The notes: generated by a model from the letters alone, not told the origin. A DNA stretch of 64,000 nucleotides from Spirosoma sordidisoli (GCF_004138325.1 NZ_SBLB01000013.1:47789-111788), one strand, 5' to 3'. Numbered from the stretch's first letter, positions 8,516-17,323 are shown. A program made the numbers and translations.

Positions 8516-8932
8516 ATGAAAAGTGTCACTCCTGGTTGTAAGGGCTTACAGCTATTACTGCAGCTTACAATCTGCTTACTGTCTTTGTTAAGTGCGGAAC
8601 AATCTTTAGCACAAACTAAAACACAGATGGTACGAATTGCTAAGATCGTCGTTGACCCAACGCAGTTGGAAGCTTATAAGGCGACTGCTAGAGAAGAAAT
8701 TGAAGCGTCAATGCGACTGGAACCGGGGGTATTGACGCTGTATGCCGTTGCTGAAAAAGATAACCCGACGCATATCACAATTTTAGAAATTTATGCGGAT
8801 ACTAACGCTTATAAAGCGCACATACAAACACCGCATTTCTTGAAATATAAAACCAGAACAAAGGATATGGTAAAGTCGCTAGAACTGGTAGAAGTCGCTC
8901 CCTTGGTACCTGGTATGAAGATCAAAGAATGA
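8516..8932 (+). CDS. Exported antibiotic-biosynthesis-monooxygenase (ABM) domain protein
   Basis: 138 aa. A signal peptide (about residues 1-32, ending SLAQ) precedes a single ABM ferredoxin-like domain. The visible pattern is MVRIAKIVVDPTQLEAY, then EASMRLEPGVLTLYAVAEKDNPTHITILEIYAD and an AYKAHIQTPHF helix. This pattern (EPG, PHF) is shared with putative quinol monooxygenases such as YgiN. A periplasmic quinone or small-molecule oxidation role is only an inference. It ends 10 bp before the IS1-like element. Confidence 0.82.
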   Translation: MKSVTPGCKGLQLLLQLTICLLSLLSAEQSLAQTKTQMVRIAKIVVDPTQLEAYKATAREEIEASMRLEPGVLTLYAVAEKDNPTHITILEIYADTNAYKAHIQTPHFLKYKTRTKDMVKSLELVEVAPLVPGMKIKE

Positions 8933-8980
8933 TTCGTTAAACGGTAGTGGCTTAACTGCGTTTAAACTGTATTTTTGTGC

Positions 8981-9244
8981 ATGGTTTTAGAAGCAGTTGC
9001 TTGCAAACATTGTGGTCAAGCCCAACAGGTCAAACGCTATGGTACCACCCGGGCCGGTACCCAAAGGTATCGTTGCTTTGACTGTGGACGAACATTCGTC
9101 AAAATTTACACGCACAAGGCGCGGGACCCGTTGGTCAAAGCCCAAATTACTCAACTTGGACTCAACGGAAGCGGGGTACGCGACACCGCCCGTGTGCTGG
9201 GTATAAATCGAAATACGGTCAGCAGCCACTTTAAAAAAAAGTAA
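8981..9244 (+). CDS. insA: IS1-type InsA (zinc-ribbon/HTH part of transposase)
   Basis: 87 aa from the ATG at 8981. Two CxxC pairs (CKHCGQ and CFDCGRTF) make the zinc finger, and GVRDTARVLGINRNTVSSHF is the helix-turn-helix. The gene ends in an A8 run (9233-9240) coding lysines and then TAA, the position where IS1 elements shift frame into insB. The insB frame here is +1 relative to insA and stays open back to the A run. The -1 frame used by classic IS1 stops quickly, so either the shift differs or an indel has occurred. Confidence 0.78.
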   Translation: MVLEAVACKHCGQAQQVKRYGTTRAGTQRYRCFDCGRTFVKIYTHKARDPLVKAQITQLGLNGSGVRDTARVLGINRNTVSSHFKKK

Positions 9245-9284
9245 CCAAGTTCTGCCAGTTAATCCTAAGTATATAGATAAAGAC

Positions 9285-9714
9285 TTGATAATGAGTTTGA
9301 AAGTTGATGAGTCCTGGTCGTTCGTGAGCAGTAAACAACGTCAACGTTGGCTATGGTGGGTGGAAGAAGCTAAAACAGGCGAGGTGGTTGCTTTTGTGTT
9401 TGGGCGACGGACTCACCAAACTTTTCGGGCTTTGATGACTCTGCTCGAAGAGGCCCGCATCAGCGTGAACCGCTGGATTACCGATGCCTGGTGCCGGGCC
9501 GCCGGAGCGGGCCTACTTTGACTGCCTGGATCAATCGATTCGGTTGGAATGTAAAGCTTTATTACAAAGTTTGGAACGCAAACATCTCACCTTGCGAACG
9601 CGCATCAAGCGGCTGGCCCGGCGAACGATTTGTTTTTCTAAGTCAATTGAAGTCCACGACGCGATTATTGGCCTATTCATCAACCAGTTTTTCTTTGACC
9701 ATAAACTCAGTTAA
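9285..9714 (+). pseudogene. insB: IS1-type InsB transposase catalytic part, frameshifted
   Basis: The N-terminal half (KVDESWSFVSSKQRQRWLWWV, ending near ITDAW at 9488) has the first catalytic Asp region of the DDE domain. The sequence then leaves frame. The C-terminal half resumes in another frame with LERKHLTLRTRIKRLARR and SIEVHDAIIGLFINQFFF up to 9714. At least one indel near 9490-9540 destroys the gene, so this copy cannot move by itself. Confidence 0.8.
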
Positions 9715-9723
9715 GCCACCACC

Positions 9724-10080
9724 TTCGGCTTAATAACATTTAGCATCGCGTCTTACGGCCTTTACAGAGATATAACTAATAGACAAGCACTCATAGATAA
9801 GTACAACACAGATCCTAATATACGTCGTGACTACCCTTACTTAACCGCAAAAGAGTATGCTGGTAGAAATGAAAAGTCATATCCAGCTTTGATGTGGGGG
9901 CTCGGCTACCCAACTAGTTTGTTCATATTCATATTTTCTAGTGCAGGTAAACAATTGCGAGAAGATAAGACAGAGCTTAAACAATTGAAATATCAGCAAT
10001 CTAAAAGTAGTATATCACTAACTCCCTTCTTTACTCCACATCAACAAACTGCTGGATTAGCTTTGAGAATGCGGTTTTGA
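9724..10080 (+). pseudogene. 5'-truncated membrane protein gene next to IS1 element
   Basis: An open frame starts directly at the IS1 right end and runs about 118 codons to TGA 10080. It shows RDITNRQALIDKYNTD, a membrane-like segment (LGYPTSLFIFIFSSAG), a charged coiled segment and an end GLALRMRF, as in outer-membrane barrels with a terminal aromatic. No family is recognised. The 5' part is not found left of the IS, so insertion was followed by deletion. Confidence 0.45.
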
Positions 10081-10126
10081 ATTGACTTTGTAAAAATCAC
10101 TTTTCATAATTGCACTTAACAACTGG

Positions 10127-10675
10127 ATGTTATCTGTCAAGCTACCCGTACTCTCGAAAGCGCCAAGCGCGCTTCATGCCGTGGATGGACCCTGCGGACC
10201 GCTCGCGGCATGGGGGGTACTACGCCATTTTCACAAGCGAACATCTGCTGCACGAATCCTTAAAATGTGTAGGCATAATGACCAACACGGCGCATGTACT
10301 ATTGCGCTGTCTGTAGCCTTACGCGAACATGGTTTGTGGGTAGAATTCTACACCGAACCCGACCCGGCACCACAGCCCACCGAAGTTGAGTGCTACTTAC
10401 GCGCTGCCGAATTGGGTATCTGGGTAAGTGCATCACCTGAACTGGAGACAATTCTGGCCTTTACCGGTACCTCCTGCGTTCCCATCATTTTTTACGACAC
10501 AGATCATGGATCAGGCCATTTCTCACCTATAACTGGTACCGATGACGATGGTCAGGTTCTACTACCGTATTCGGACGAAAAGCGGATGCCAATAGCTAAA
10601 CTCCATCAACAGTGGTCGGCTCCCGGCACTTGTCGTCAGTGCATACTTGTTCGCCCCCATTACCAGCACTTTTGA
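10127..10675 (+). CDS. Putative papain-like (C39-type) cysteine peptidase domain protein
   Basis: 182 aa from ATG. Residues about 20-30 read DGPCGPLAAWGVLRHF, like the Cys-containing helix of C39/BtrH-type papain folds. Later SGHFSPITG supplies a His, and LLPYSDEK is the region where the third residue usually sits, although the standard Asp/Asn is not obvious. No signal peptide or transporter partner is nearby. The function is unknown; the peptidase assignment rests on two short motifs and size. Confidence 0.5.
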   Translation: MLSVKLPVLSKAPSALHAVDGPCGPLAAWGVLRHFHKRTSAARILKMCRHNDQHGACTIALSVALREHGLWVEFYTEPDPAPQPTEVECYLRAAELGIWVSASPELETILAFTGTSCVPIIFYDTDHGSGHFSPITGTDDDGQVLLPYSDEKRMPIAKLHQQWSAPGTCRQCILVRPHYQHF

Positions 10676-10925
10676 CAGATGCTTTTCACCCTACGGTGAA
10701 CGCCTATAAAAAGCCGCGTCTATGTTCAATAGGAGCACCTGGTCGGCCGACTGATTTAATCGGTACAGTAACCCCTTTGAGAAAGGCACTATTTACTCTT
10801 GACGGGCGTGTTTAGTTGTATCATAGCGTAGGATCCGCTTCCTGTAATCCCCAAGACCACTCGTAACTAGTACAATGGTGGCCATCACCCCCTATGTAAG
10901 GGGGATAAACGGTTCTGTAACGGAC

Positions 10926-10991
10926 AAAACGGTTTCTAACCCGTTTCCCAACCGTTCATGTAACGGGGGCGAACGGGTTAGAAACCGTTTT
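10926..10991. repeat. Perfect 20-bp inverted repeat with 26-nt loop
   Basis: AAAACGGTTTCTAACCCGTT (10926-10945) and its exact complement at 10972-10991, followed by T residues. Further AACGGTT/AACGGG words lie around and inside the loop (10909, 10951, 10962). It lies far from the flanking gene ends, so it may be a terminator or a small mobile or regulatory hairpin. Confidence 0.7.
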
Positions 10992-11069
10992 TCCTCTTGA
11001 TGAGCATTCTGTCCAACTATCCAGTCTGAGAATCATTCGGACGTTTAAATGAACGGTAGCCCAGTAGGT

Positions 11070-11235
11070 GGTAATTTCAGTCATCGAGAGCACTGTATTT
11101 CGCGAATAACTGATCAAGGGGAAAAAGAACACTGGTAACTATGGGCTGATATACAGCCGTATATTCTGGTCATTCTAACATGAACTCCTGATCAGTTTAC
11201 TGCGAAATTAGTTGGTCACTATCACCGGAATCCCC
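11070..11235 (-). repeat. ~165 bp palindromic (MITE-like) element, copy R1
   Basis: Starts GGTAATTTCAGTCATCGAG, contains CACTGTATTTCGCGAATAAC, the small hairpin GGCTGATATACAGCC, then CTGATCAGTTTACTGCGAAAT, ending GGAATCCCC. The two halves are imperfect inverted repeats of each other. Related copies are at 34611, 42814, 45697 and 62598. Confidence 0.7.
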
Positions 11236-11282
11236 AATCATAGGGTATCAAGGGCATACCCGGCCCGTTAAGGCTAGCTAGC

Positions 11283-12212
11283 TCATACGGTTGGCTGGTG
11301 CAGTTGACGCAACACGGCATCAATGCCCGCTTCAAACCGGCCATACTGCGGTTGCCACCTTAACTCCCGCTTAGCCTTGGCGTTGCTGACCCGAAAGGAG
11401 CTGGTCAAGGACTTGACCAACGGACCACCAATCAGCAGGCCAATCAACCAGGCCGGTATACTACCCACGGTCTTGACCCCCTGCGCCGAGGTAATCGCAT
11501 CCACCAACTCGCGCAAGGGTAAGGGGTAATCATCAACAATGTTGTAGACTTCCCCATAGCGGCCATGACGCAACGCTAACCCATAAGCCCGAGCGAGGTC
11601 GTCCACCTGAATCGGGCTCCAGTAGTTTTGCCCCTGACCAAAAACCCGCAGCTGCCCTTTCTGGAGGGTGTCATAAAATGCGGTCTTGAACAAGCCACCC
11701 GGCCCGTACACAAACCCAGGACTCAGTACCAGAAGCTTTAGCTTTTCCTGTTGATACAACCACATCAGCTGGGCCACCACCTGCGCATGACCTTCCCCCA
11801 ACGGCGAAGGCCTGGCCGGTGTGCCCTCATCAATCCAGTCGGTGCCGTGATCCCCGTAGTTGAAACAGCCGCTGGTATAAATTAAGACTTTGTCATGCTC
11901 GATACAGGCTTTCGCTAAAGCGAGCGTCATGGTTTCATCAGCCCGATTAATTTTAGCCTTCTTGGGGTTGGTAAACCGTCCTGTCACCCCCAACTGAGCC
12001 GTTTGAATCACCGCATCGACGGTTGGCACGATGGGCAGATAGGTTTGAGGAGCCGTCATCTCCCCGATCTGGCTCACCATGCCTTGCTGGATAAGTGAAG
12101 CGGCCTTAGCCGGGTCGCGAATCAGCCCAATGACTTGATGACCTTGATGAAGCAATTCCTGGACGACTGCCGCCCCCACGAATCCCGTGGCTCCTGTGAC
12201 AAACACGTTCAT
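11283..12212 (-). CDS. NAD-dependent epimerase/dehydratase family protein
   Basis: 309 aa from the ATG at 12212 (MNVFVTGATGFVG); a longer frame to 12281 lacks similarity. Extended-SDR architecture: GATGFVGAAV nucleotide-binding loop at residues 6-15, a YTSGCFNYG segment near 130 in the region of the catalytic Ser/Thr, and GFVYGPGG in the C-terminal half. The YxxxK lysine is not evident in the usual form, so catalysis may be atypical. The substrate is unknown. It lies on the same strand as the NmrA-type gene 117 bp upstream. Confidence 0.8.
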   Translation of the reverse strand: MNVFVTGATGFVGAAVVQELLHQGHQVIGLIRDPAKAASLIQQGMVSQIGEMTAPQTYLPIVPTVDAVIQTAQLGVTGRFTNPKKAKINRADETMTLALAKACIEHDKVLIYTSGCFNYGDHGTDWIDEGTPARPSPLGEGHAQVVAQLMWLYQQEKLKLLVLSPGFVYGPGGLFKTAFYDTLQKGQLRVFGQGQNYWSPIQVDDLARAYGLALRHGRYGEVYNIVDDYPLPLRELVDAITSAQGVKTVGSIPAWLIGLLIGGPLVKSLTSSFRVSNAKAKRELRWQPQYGRFEAGIDAVLRQLHQPTV

Positions 12213-12329
12213 ACGATTGATTTTTTTAGTGAGCACGGACTGATGCGGCCAGCGGCTTTTTACGGTGGCCCCAGACTCCAAGTCAGGTTCATTGGGTACT
12301 GGTAAAGCTACGATTTGGTAGCTACTAAT

Positions 12330-13193
12330 TCAGGACGGCTGGCCAACGAGTTGCTGGATATACGCTTGCAGCGTGGTGTGACCCCGAACGGGTGCCTCAG
12401 GGCGTTCATAGTCCTGGTTCAGCGTAATGTCGGTCATGGCGGCCATGGCCGCTGCCGCTGGCCCGGAAAAGCCCAGTCCTGTCAGTGCCGGGACCCATTG
12501 CGCCCGGCCGATCGCCTGGGCCACCACCGATCGGTTGAGGACCTGGGCAAAAGCAGCGGCTACGTCAGCCGATGAATAGCGGGTGGGCCCTTCCAGGTAA
12601 TACAGACCGGTTGTATCCTGGGGCTCCATCATCAGCCGGGCCGCAAACTGCCCAATATCATCGGGACTCACCATGGGTAGCGGGAGATCAACCGGGTAAA
12701 GCGTACGGACCAGGCCTTCCTGTTGCGCCGTCGGTAGTGACATGTCCCAGTTACTCATGTAATAAGCCGCCCGGATAATGGTGGTCGACAGTTTTTTGCT
12801 GGCCAGCTGCTGTTCCATCTCGTATAATACGCCCATATCACCAACGCCTTCGCCCGGTTGGGCCCCGTACGTCGATAGGGCCACTACCTTTTTGATCCCG
12901 GACTTATCCAGCGCCGTCAGGATCGACGACAGCGACTGGCGTTCCTGGGCCACCGTATCCGTCGAGGGGGCGGCCGGTGGGTTGAGTAAGAACAGGCGGG
13001 TACCGGTTTGAAAAATAGCCCGGAGTGCTTCGGTGTCGTGAACGTCGGCGATCGCAACGGTTACTCCCTGATCTTTCCAGTGAACGGCCTTCTTTGGATC
13101 GCGGGAGATGATGGTAAGGGGTTGGTTGTGCTCGAGCAGGGTTCGGGCCACGGCCGAGCCAACATGGCCTGTACCGCCCAGTAGGATATGCAT
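12330..13193 (-). CDS. NmrA-like / NAD(P)H-binding SDR family protein
   Basis: 287 aa. MHILLGGTGHVGSAVARTLL is the Rossmann loop. Later LNPPAAPS, KKVVALSTYGAQPG and IIRAAYYMSNWDMSL follow the atypical-SDR pattern of NmrA/QOR2 proteins, which lack a classic YxxxK site and often act as redox sensors or reductases. A TACGTTTG element on the minus strand (13227-13220) sits 27 bp before the start and fits the Bacteroidota -7 consensus. A WYL-type regulator lies directly upstream on the same strand. Confidence 0.83.
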   Translation of the reverse strand: MHILLGGTGHVGSAVARTLLEHNQPLTIISRDPKKAVHWKDQGVTVAIADVHDTEALRAIFQTGTRLFLLNPPAAPSTDTVAQERQSLSSILTALDKSGIKKVVALSTYGAQPGEGVGDMGVLYEMEQQLASKKLSTTIIRAAYYMSNWDMSLPTAQQEGLVRTLYPVDLPLPMVSPDDIGQFAARLMMEPQDTTGLYYLEGPTRYSSADVAAAFAQVLNRSVVAQAIGRAQWVPALTGLGFSGPAAAAMAAMTDITLNQDYERPEAPVRGHTTLQAYIQQLVGQPS

Positions 13194-13219
13194 AAGGTTG
13201 TCTGTTTTGTGTACGAGGG

Positions 13220-13227
13220 CAAACGTA
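13220..13227 (-). promoter_or_regulatory. Candidate -7 element TACGTTTG of the NmrA-like gene
   Basis: Minus-strand TACGTTTG matches TAnnTTTG and lies 27 bp upstream of the ATG at 13193. A TTGACA word occurs a short distance further upstream, but the spacing is shorter than the usual -33/-7 distance. Confidence 0.4.
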
Positions 13228-13266
13228 GCCTAGCCCAGTGTCAACCGTATGTCAGGGGTATGAAGA

Positions 13267-13965
13267 TTAATTTTTCAGGGTCTTAAAATACTCCTGAAGG
13301 GTTAGGGTATGCGGTGTGAAGGTCTGGGGCAGGGCGGTAAGCTGCTCAATGTGATCGACGCGGAACATGCGGTAGGCCTGGCGCAGGCGGCACCAGGCCA
13401 CCAGTAACCAGTCCGCTTCGCTACTCAGCAATAACGCAAAGGGCTCCACCTCCCGCATCGTCTGCTGCTGGGAAAGGGAATGGTACGCTATCCGGACCAG
13501 GTTGTAATTGATGAGGGCCGCTTGCAGGGTCATGAGACAGGCGCTTGTTTGTTGCCGTTGCCGATTCTCATACACTTTTACCCGATCAGTTAGCAGGTTG
13601 GCCTTGTCGCGAATGTGGGGTTGCAGTACGGCTTTAACTTTCTGGATAGCCTCCGTGAAATGGTGGATCAGTAACCCGTCTTTGTTATGCAGGATGAGCT
13701 GTTCGGCCGTTATCAGGGCGTTGGCTTCCTCCTGGGTAAACTGCACCGGTGGCAGGCGGTAACCATCGAGCAAAAAATACCCTTTGCCTTCCTGGGTGCT
13801 CATGGGTACCCCCGCCTGCTCGAGGGCCCGCAGATCGCGGTAGATGGTTCGCACACTGACCGAAAAGCGTTGGGCCAGCTCGGGAGCGGTAATCAGACGT
13901 TTGGTTTGGAGCTGGGTCAGCATACCCAGCATGCGGGTTATGCGTTTGATGTCGTTTTTTTTCAT
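13267..13965 (-). CDS. YafY/WYL-domain transcriptional regulator (DeoR-type HTH)
   Basis: 232 aa from the ATG at 13965 (MKKNDIKRITRML); starts at 13980 or 14049 are possible. The N-terminal winged helix shows LITAPELAQRFSVSVRTIYRDLRALEQAGVP. The WYL domain follows, with the diagnostic region degenerate: VRIAYHSLSQQQTMREVEPFALLLSSEADWLLVAWC, where DWLLVAW replaces WYL-type residues, as in other YafY proteins. The ligand is unknown. Its target is likely the adjacent NmrA-like gene, since the pair is a common arrangement. Confidence 0.85.
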   Translation of the reverse strand: MKKNDIKRITRMLGMLTQLQTKRLITAPELAQRFSVSVRTIYRDLRALEQAGVPMSTQEGKGYFLLDGYRLPPVQFTQEEANALITAEQLILHNKDGLLIHHFTEAIQKVKAVLQPHIRDKANLLTDRVKVYENRQRQQTSACLMTLQAALINYNLVRIAYHSLSQQQTMREVEPFALLLSSEADWLLVAWCRLRQAYRMFRVDHIEQLTALPQTFTPHTLTLQEYFKTLKN

Positions 13966-14404
13966 GGCTTTGAGGCTCATCACGGTTGGCAAGCCTTCTC
14001 GATTTACAGCCGGGTCAATCCACCCTGGGTTGTCGGGCTGCCAAGCCAAACCGTTTTTCTAGCTAAACCCCGTTTCTACCCAAATTGTCCTTAAACGCAT
14101 GGGTAAGGCTGGTTGTTGTCCGACAGCATACCGGGGCCTGCCTGATCGTGCCTGGCCAGGGCGGTCAGCATCGAACTCCCCCAGTTCGGCTCAATGGGGC
14201 GATCAGTCAAAAACCGTCCTTAAGCTGGTACTTAGGTTAGCAACGATCTCCTCGTTGACTGGCAGACGATAATTTTTGGGTATCTCAACAAACGCTCCCA
14301 TGCAAAACGAATAACTAATCATATTTCATGCTTAGCTGCGCGATAGTTACTTTTTTGGCCTATCTTAACTCTTGGGCAGTGAGTAGATATGAAATACCAA
14401 AACC
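13966..14404. other. Intergenic region, nothing recognised
   Basis: About 440 bp between the WYL regulator and a frameshifted PH-domain gene. I found no repeat of the window families, no strong hairpin and no credible coding sequence. Confidence 0.4.
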
Positions 14405-14789
14405 ATGAAAACGTATAAATCGACAATAGGACTTGAGCTCGTGATTCCTTGTCTGGTTTACTGGTTGGGTTGCCTGATGCCTTACAAAGGCTGTGGTGGT
14501 GTCCCTACTGGTCCTGCACTTGTTCAGTACCACATGCTACAAACTGGACAAAAACACCATCCATATTCAAGCCGGCTTTTTCTTTCACCAGGCGCTACCC
14601 ATCCCGTCTATCAAAAAGATCAGCGAAACCAGAAACCCCATTAGCTCCCCGGCCCTCTCGCTGGATCGCCTGCAAATAGTCTATAACCGATTCGACAGTG
14701 TGCTCATTTCACCTGCCGACAAGATGGACTTCATCGCGGAATTACTGCATCGAAAGCCCGACATTGAAGTAGGACTAAAAGCCGCTTAA
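14405..14789 (+). pseudogene. PH-domain (bPH_4/DUF1200) membrane protein gene, frameshifted
   Basis: The opening MKTYKSTIGLELVIPCLVYW is typical of this family but runs out of frame near 14485-14500. The remainder continues in the +1 frame as LHLFSTTCYKLDKNTIHIQAG, then SIKKISETRNPISSPALSLDRL and FDSVLISPADKMDFIAELL, ending at TAA 14789. This is the canonical domain end. A single indel separates the halves, so it is a recent pseudogene or a base-calling error. Confidence 0.72.
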
Positions 14790-14948
14790 GTGCCGGTCCT
14801 GAGCAAAAAGCTTAGGGTAACTTCACCGATAGTCGTTTCCACTTACTTGAGACGAATGAGCTTTCATGTATCTGGTTCACAATTGGGGCCTATTTTCGAA
14901 TGGAATGCTTTGATCAATGTAAACCTATATAGCATACGTGGTCATTCA

Positions 14949-15860
14949 ATGAATCCTAAACCAGTTGACATTGTAAACGTTGAACAGTTTAATGCCCGGT
15001 TTATGGACACGAATTGGGATCAATTCGGGTTTCGGACGGGTGTGATTCAGGTTTATCCTTTATCCATTGCCCCATTAACCATCCTTACGCCCAGTCCGCT
15101 TTTCCGAACAGACTACAACTTTTTGCTATTAATTGAACAGGGCGGTGGTCAGCAGCAAATCAACACAGATACCTTCGAGCTAAAGGCCAATGACGTGCTC
15201 TTTATTCGAGAGGGGCACCTCAATGCGATTAAATCCATCGAGAAAGACACAACAGGCTATTTTATTTATATCGACAGTACGTTACTGCCGCAGCTCTTTA
15301 TAGATAACACTCTACTTCACCGGTTAACGTTTCATCCCAAACAATCCCTCACCAAGCCCGCTATGGAGTGGATTTGTAGTTGCTGTGAGTTGCTTTCCAG
15401 CCAGGTCAAGGATGATCCGTACGCCGATCAGATTCAACTTGGTTTACTCAGAACAATTATCCTGAAGTTAGCAGGCGCCACCAATGCACCTCAATCTAAA
15501 CCTAATCGCCAAACGGAGATAACGATGCTGTTCAAAGAGCTGCTTTACGAAAACTTCCTGACATGTAGGGATGTAACGTTTTATGCTACTTCTCTTTCCG
15601 TTTCGACAAACTATCTGAACAGATGTGTCAATCAGGTGACAAACAAGACCCCTAAACAACACATCAGCGAAATGGTCATTATGCACAGTAAAGTGTTACT
15701 ACAGAGCCAGGCACAAGACGTATCCCAGATTGCCTTCGCACTCAATTTCTCGGCCCCGTCGTACTTCGGCCGCTTGTTCAAGCAACTGACGGGGAAAACT
15801 CCTACTGAGTACAAAAAGACATTTATGCAAGATTTGTCCGAGTATTGGCAAGATTCCTGA
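14949..15860 (+). CDS. AraC family transcriptional regulator
   Basis: 303 aa from the ATG at 14949 (MNPKPVDIVNVEQFN); the frame is open to 14790 but without similarity. A cupin-like N-terminus (LLIEQGGGQQQINTDTF, ANDVLFIREGHLNAIK) precedes two helix-turn-helix units (LSVSTNYLNRCVNQVTNKTPKQ and ISQIAFALNFSAPSYFGRL-type region) and the closing GKTPTEYKK. The order upstream of a DUF2141 gene and an SDR gene on the same strand suggests it controls one or both. Confidence 0.87.
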   Translation: MNPKPVDIVNVEQFNARFMDTNWDQFGFRTGVIQVYPLSIAPLTILTPSPLFRTDYNFLLLIEQGGGQQQINTDTFELKANDVLFIREGHLNAIKSIEKDTTGYFIYIDSTLLPQLFIDNTLLHRLTFHPKQSLTKPAMEWICSCCELLSSQVKDDPYADQIQLGLLRTIILKLAGATNAPQSKPNRQTEITMLFKELLYENFLTCRDVTFYATSLSVSTNYLNRCVNQVTNKTPKQHISEMVIMHSKVLLQSQAQDVSQIAFALNFSAPSYFGRLFKQLTGKTPTEYKKTFMQDLSEYWQDS

Positions 15861-15969
15861 TAACAGCGATGAACGGATCCGTCTACTTTTGAAGACACTA
15901 GGGTAAACGGTAGTTACCCGTCAGGGAGAGCTACCGTAAGCCACTACCAGTCTTCACTAATCAGGAAAC

Positions 15970-16407
15970 ATGCTTCATCATCTATCGATTATACTCCTTA
16001 TTCATCGTCTGGCTACAACGCTTATCAGGCCCGAAACGATACGTCAGCAACCCGCACTGCTTATCAACATCACCAACATTCAGACCAATCAGGGAAAGGT
16101 TGTCGTTGAAATCTACAACAGCGCATCCGACTGGTTGACTACCCCGCTTCGTAAACAAACGGTATCATCCGATCGGGTAACCAGAACGGCGACTTTTGAC
16201 GTTCCTGCCGGACGATATGCAGTCTCCATTTATCAGGATGTAAACACCAACGGGAAACTGGACCAGAACTTTATTGGTATTCCCAAAGAACCCATCGGCT
16301 TTGGGAATAATTACCGGCCCTTTGGCAAGCCAAAATTTGAGTCGTGCGTGGTCGAGTTCAACGCAGGCTCTAAACCAGAAACGATTAAACTGTACAAGGC
16401 CTTCTAA
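15970..16407 (+). CDS. DUF2141 domain protein, exported
   Basis: 145 aa. After a hydrophobic N-terminus the DUF2141 domain is complete: LLINITNIQTNQGKVVVEIYN, then VPAGRYAVSIYQDVNTNGKLDQNFIGIPKEPIGF. The D-x-N-x-N-G-K-L-D segment and the closing G-F-G-N/P-F-G-K-P-K-F are family hallmarks. The function is unknown; the DxNxNGxLD loop resembles a calcium site. It overlaps no gene and is followed one base after its stop by the SDR start, so the two are likely cotranscribed. Confidence 0.83.
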   Translation: MLHHLSIILLIHRLATTLIRPETIRQQPALLINITNIQTNQGKVVVEIYNSASDWLTTPLRKQTVSSDRVTRTATFDVPAGRYAVSIYQDVNTNGKLDQNFIGIPKEPIGFGNNYRPFGKPKFESCVVEFNAGSKPETIKLYKAF

Positions 16408-16408
16408 C

Positions 16409-17323
16409 ATGAGCCATACCATGGAAGGTAAATGGAGCCTGGACCAAGTGGGGTCACTCTCGGATAAGGTCGCCGTAATTACCGGGGCCAATAGCGGAAT
16501 TGGCTACGAAACGGCACTTGGTCTTGCTAAAAAGGACATGACCGTGATTTTAGGATGCCGTGACCTGACAAAGGCGCAGAAGGCCAAGTCGACTATCATT
16601 CACCAGTATTCTAAAGCGAAAGTCGACTGTCTGCCTATCGATACGAGCCGCCTTCGTAGCGTAAGGGCGTTCGCAACCCTAGTTGAAACCCAATACGGAA
16701 AGCTTGACCTGCTCATCAATAATGCAGGTATTATGATGTCGCCTTATCAGGTGACGGAAGATGGCTTCGAGAATCAGTTCGCGACCAACTATTTAGGCCA
16801 TTTTGCGCTTACCGGTTTGTTACTACCCTTGCTGAAGAGGGTTGCCGGCTCCCGGGTTGTTACGTTGACGAGTTTATCCTATAAATGGGCTGAGATAGAC
16901 TTCGACGATCTACAGGCTAAAAAAGGCTACAGTCGGCGCACAGCCTATGGGCAAAGCAAACGGGCCTGCCTGATCTTCGCCTATGAACTACAACGTAGGT
17001 TGGCGGGTGCCGACTATGACATTCGTTCGATAGCTGCTCATCCTGGTCTTGCTAAAACCAATCTGGACCAGTACTTTCCTGCACTCATCAGACCGTTGGG
17101 GAGTCTGTTTCTACAGCCCGCCCGACAGGGCGCCCTTCCTGTTTTGTATGGTGCTCTTGAAACAGCCATCAAAGGGGGAGAGTTTGTTGGGCCAGACGGC
17201 TTCCAACAAATGAGAGGCTCTCCCCGTCTGGTTGATTCAGATGAATACTCTAAAGACATACAGGTGGCCGAGCGTTTATGGACGGCAAGCCAGTCGTTGA
17301 CCAATGTGATTTATCTGAGCTAA
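16409..17323 (+). CDS. Short-chain dehydrogenase/reductase (retinol dehydrogenase/protochlorophyllide reductase-like)
   Basis: 304 aa from the ATG at 16409, one base after the DUF2141 stop. TGANSGIGYETALGL is the cofactor loop, GCRD after the second strand hints at NADP(H), LLINNAGIM is the NNAG motif, and TSLSYKW then YGQSKRACLIFAYEL supply Ser and the YxxxK pair. The length and the ANSGIG motif place it near the WWOX/retinol dehydrogenase group of classical SDRs. The substrate is unknown. Confidence 0.86.
   Translation: MSHTMEGKWSLDQVGSLSDKVAVITGANSGIGYETALGLAKKDMTVILGCRDLTKAQKAKSTIIHQYSKAKVDCLPIDTSRLRSVRAFATLVETQYGKLDLLINNAGIMMSPYQVTEDGFENQFATNYLGHFALTGLLLPLLKRVAGSRVVTLTSLSYKWAEIDFDDLQAKKGYSRRTAYGQSKRACLIFAYELQRRLAGADYDIRSIAAHPGLAKTNLDQYFPALIRPLGSLFLQPARQGALPVLYGALETAIKGGEFVGPDGFQQMRGSPRLVDSDEYSKDIQVAERLWTASQSLTNVIYLS

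Larger units (their letters stand above)
8943..9723 (+). mobile_element. IS1-family insertion sequence, decayed
   Basis: Terminal inverted repeats: left GGTAGTGGCTTAACTGCGTT from 8943; right end (9702-9723) reads GGTGGTGGCTTAACTGAGTT on the minus strand, so 18 of 20 match. The length of 781 bp is close to the 768 bp of IS1. It carries insA and a broken insB. No clear target duplication is seen: the flanks differ. Confidence 0.82.
10676..11282. other. Intergenic region with a 20-bp inverted repeat and palindromic repeat R1
   Basis: 607 bp with no convincing gene. It contains the perfect inverted repeat at 10926-10991 and the R1 copy of the ~165 bp palindromic element at 11070-11235. Its first 150 bp (10676-10810) show nothing recognisable. 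Confidence 0.5.

Noticed and set aside
9247..9290. Programmed -1 frameshift joining insA and insB
   Set aside because: The -1 frame meets a TAG before insB begins; the open insB frame is +1. A standard IS1 shift therefore does not work in this copy as given.
8930..9735. Target duplication around the IS1 element
   Set aside because: The 8 bp on either side differ, and TTCGTTAA against TTCGGCTT is only a partial match.
13508..14094. Plus-strand open frames opposite the WYL regulator
   Set aside because: Antisense shadows; the minus strand carries an obvious HTH and WYL domain.
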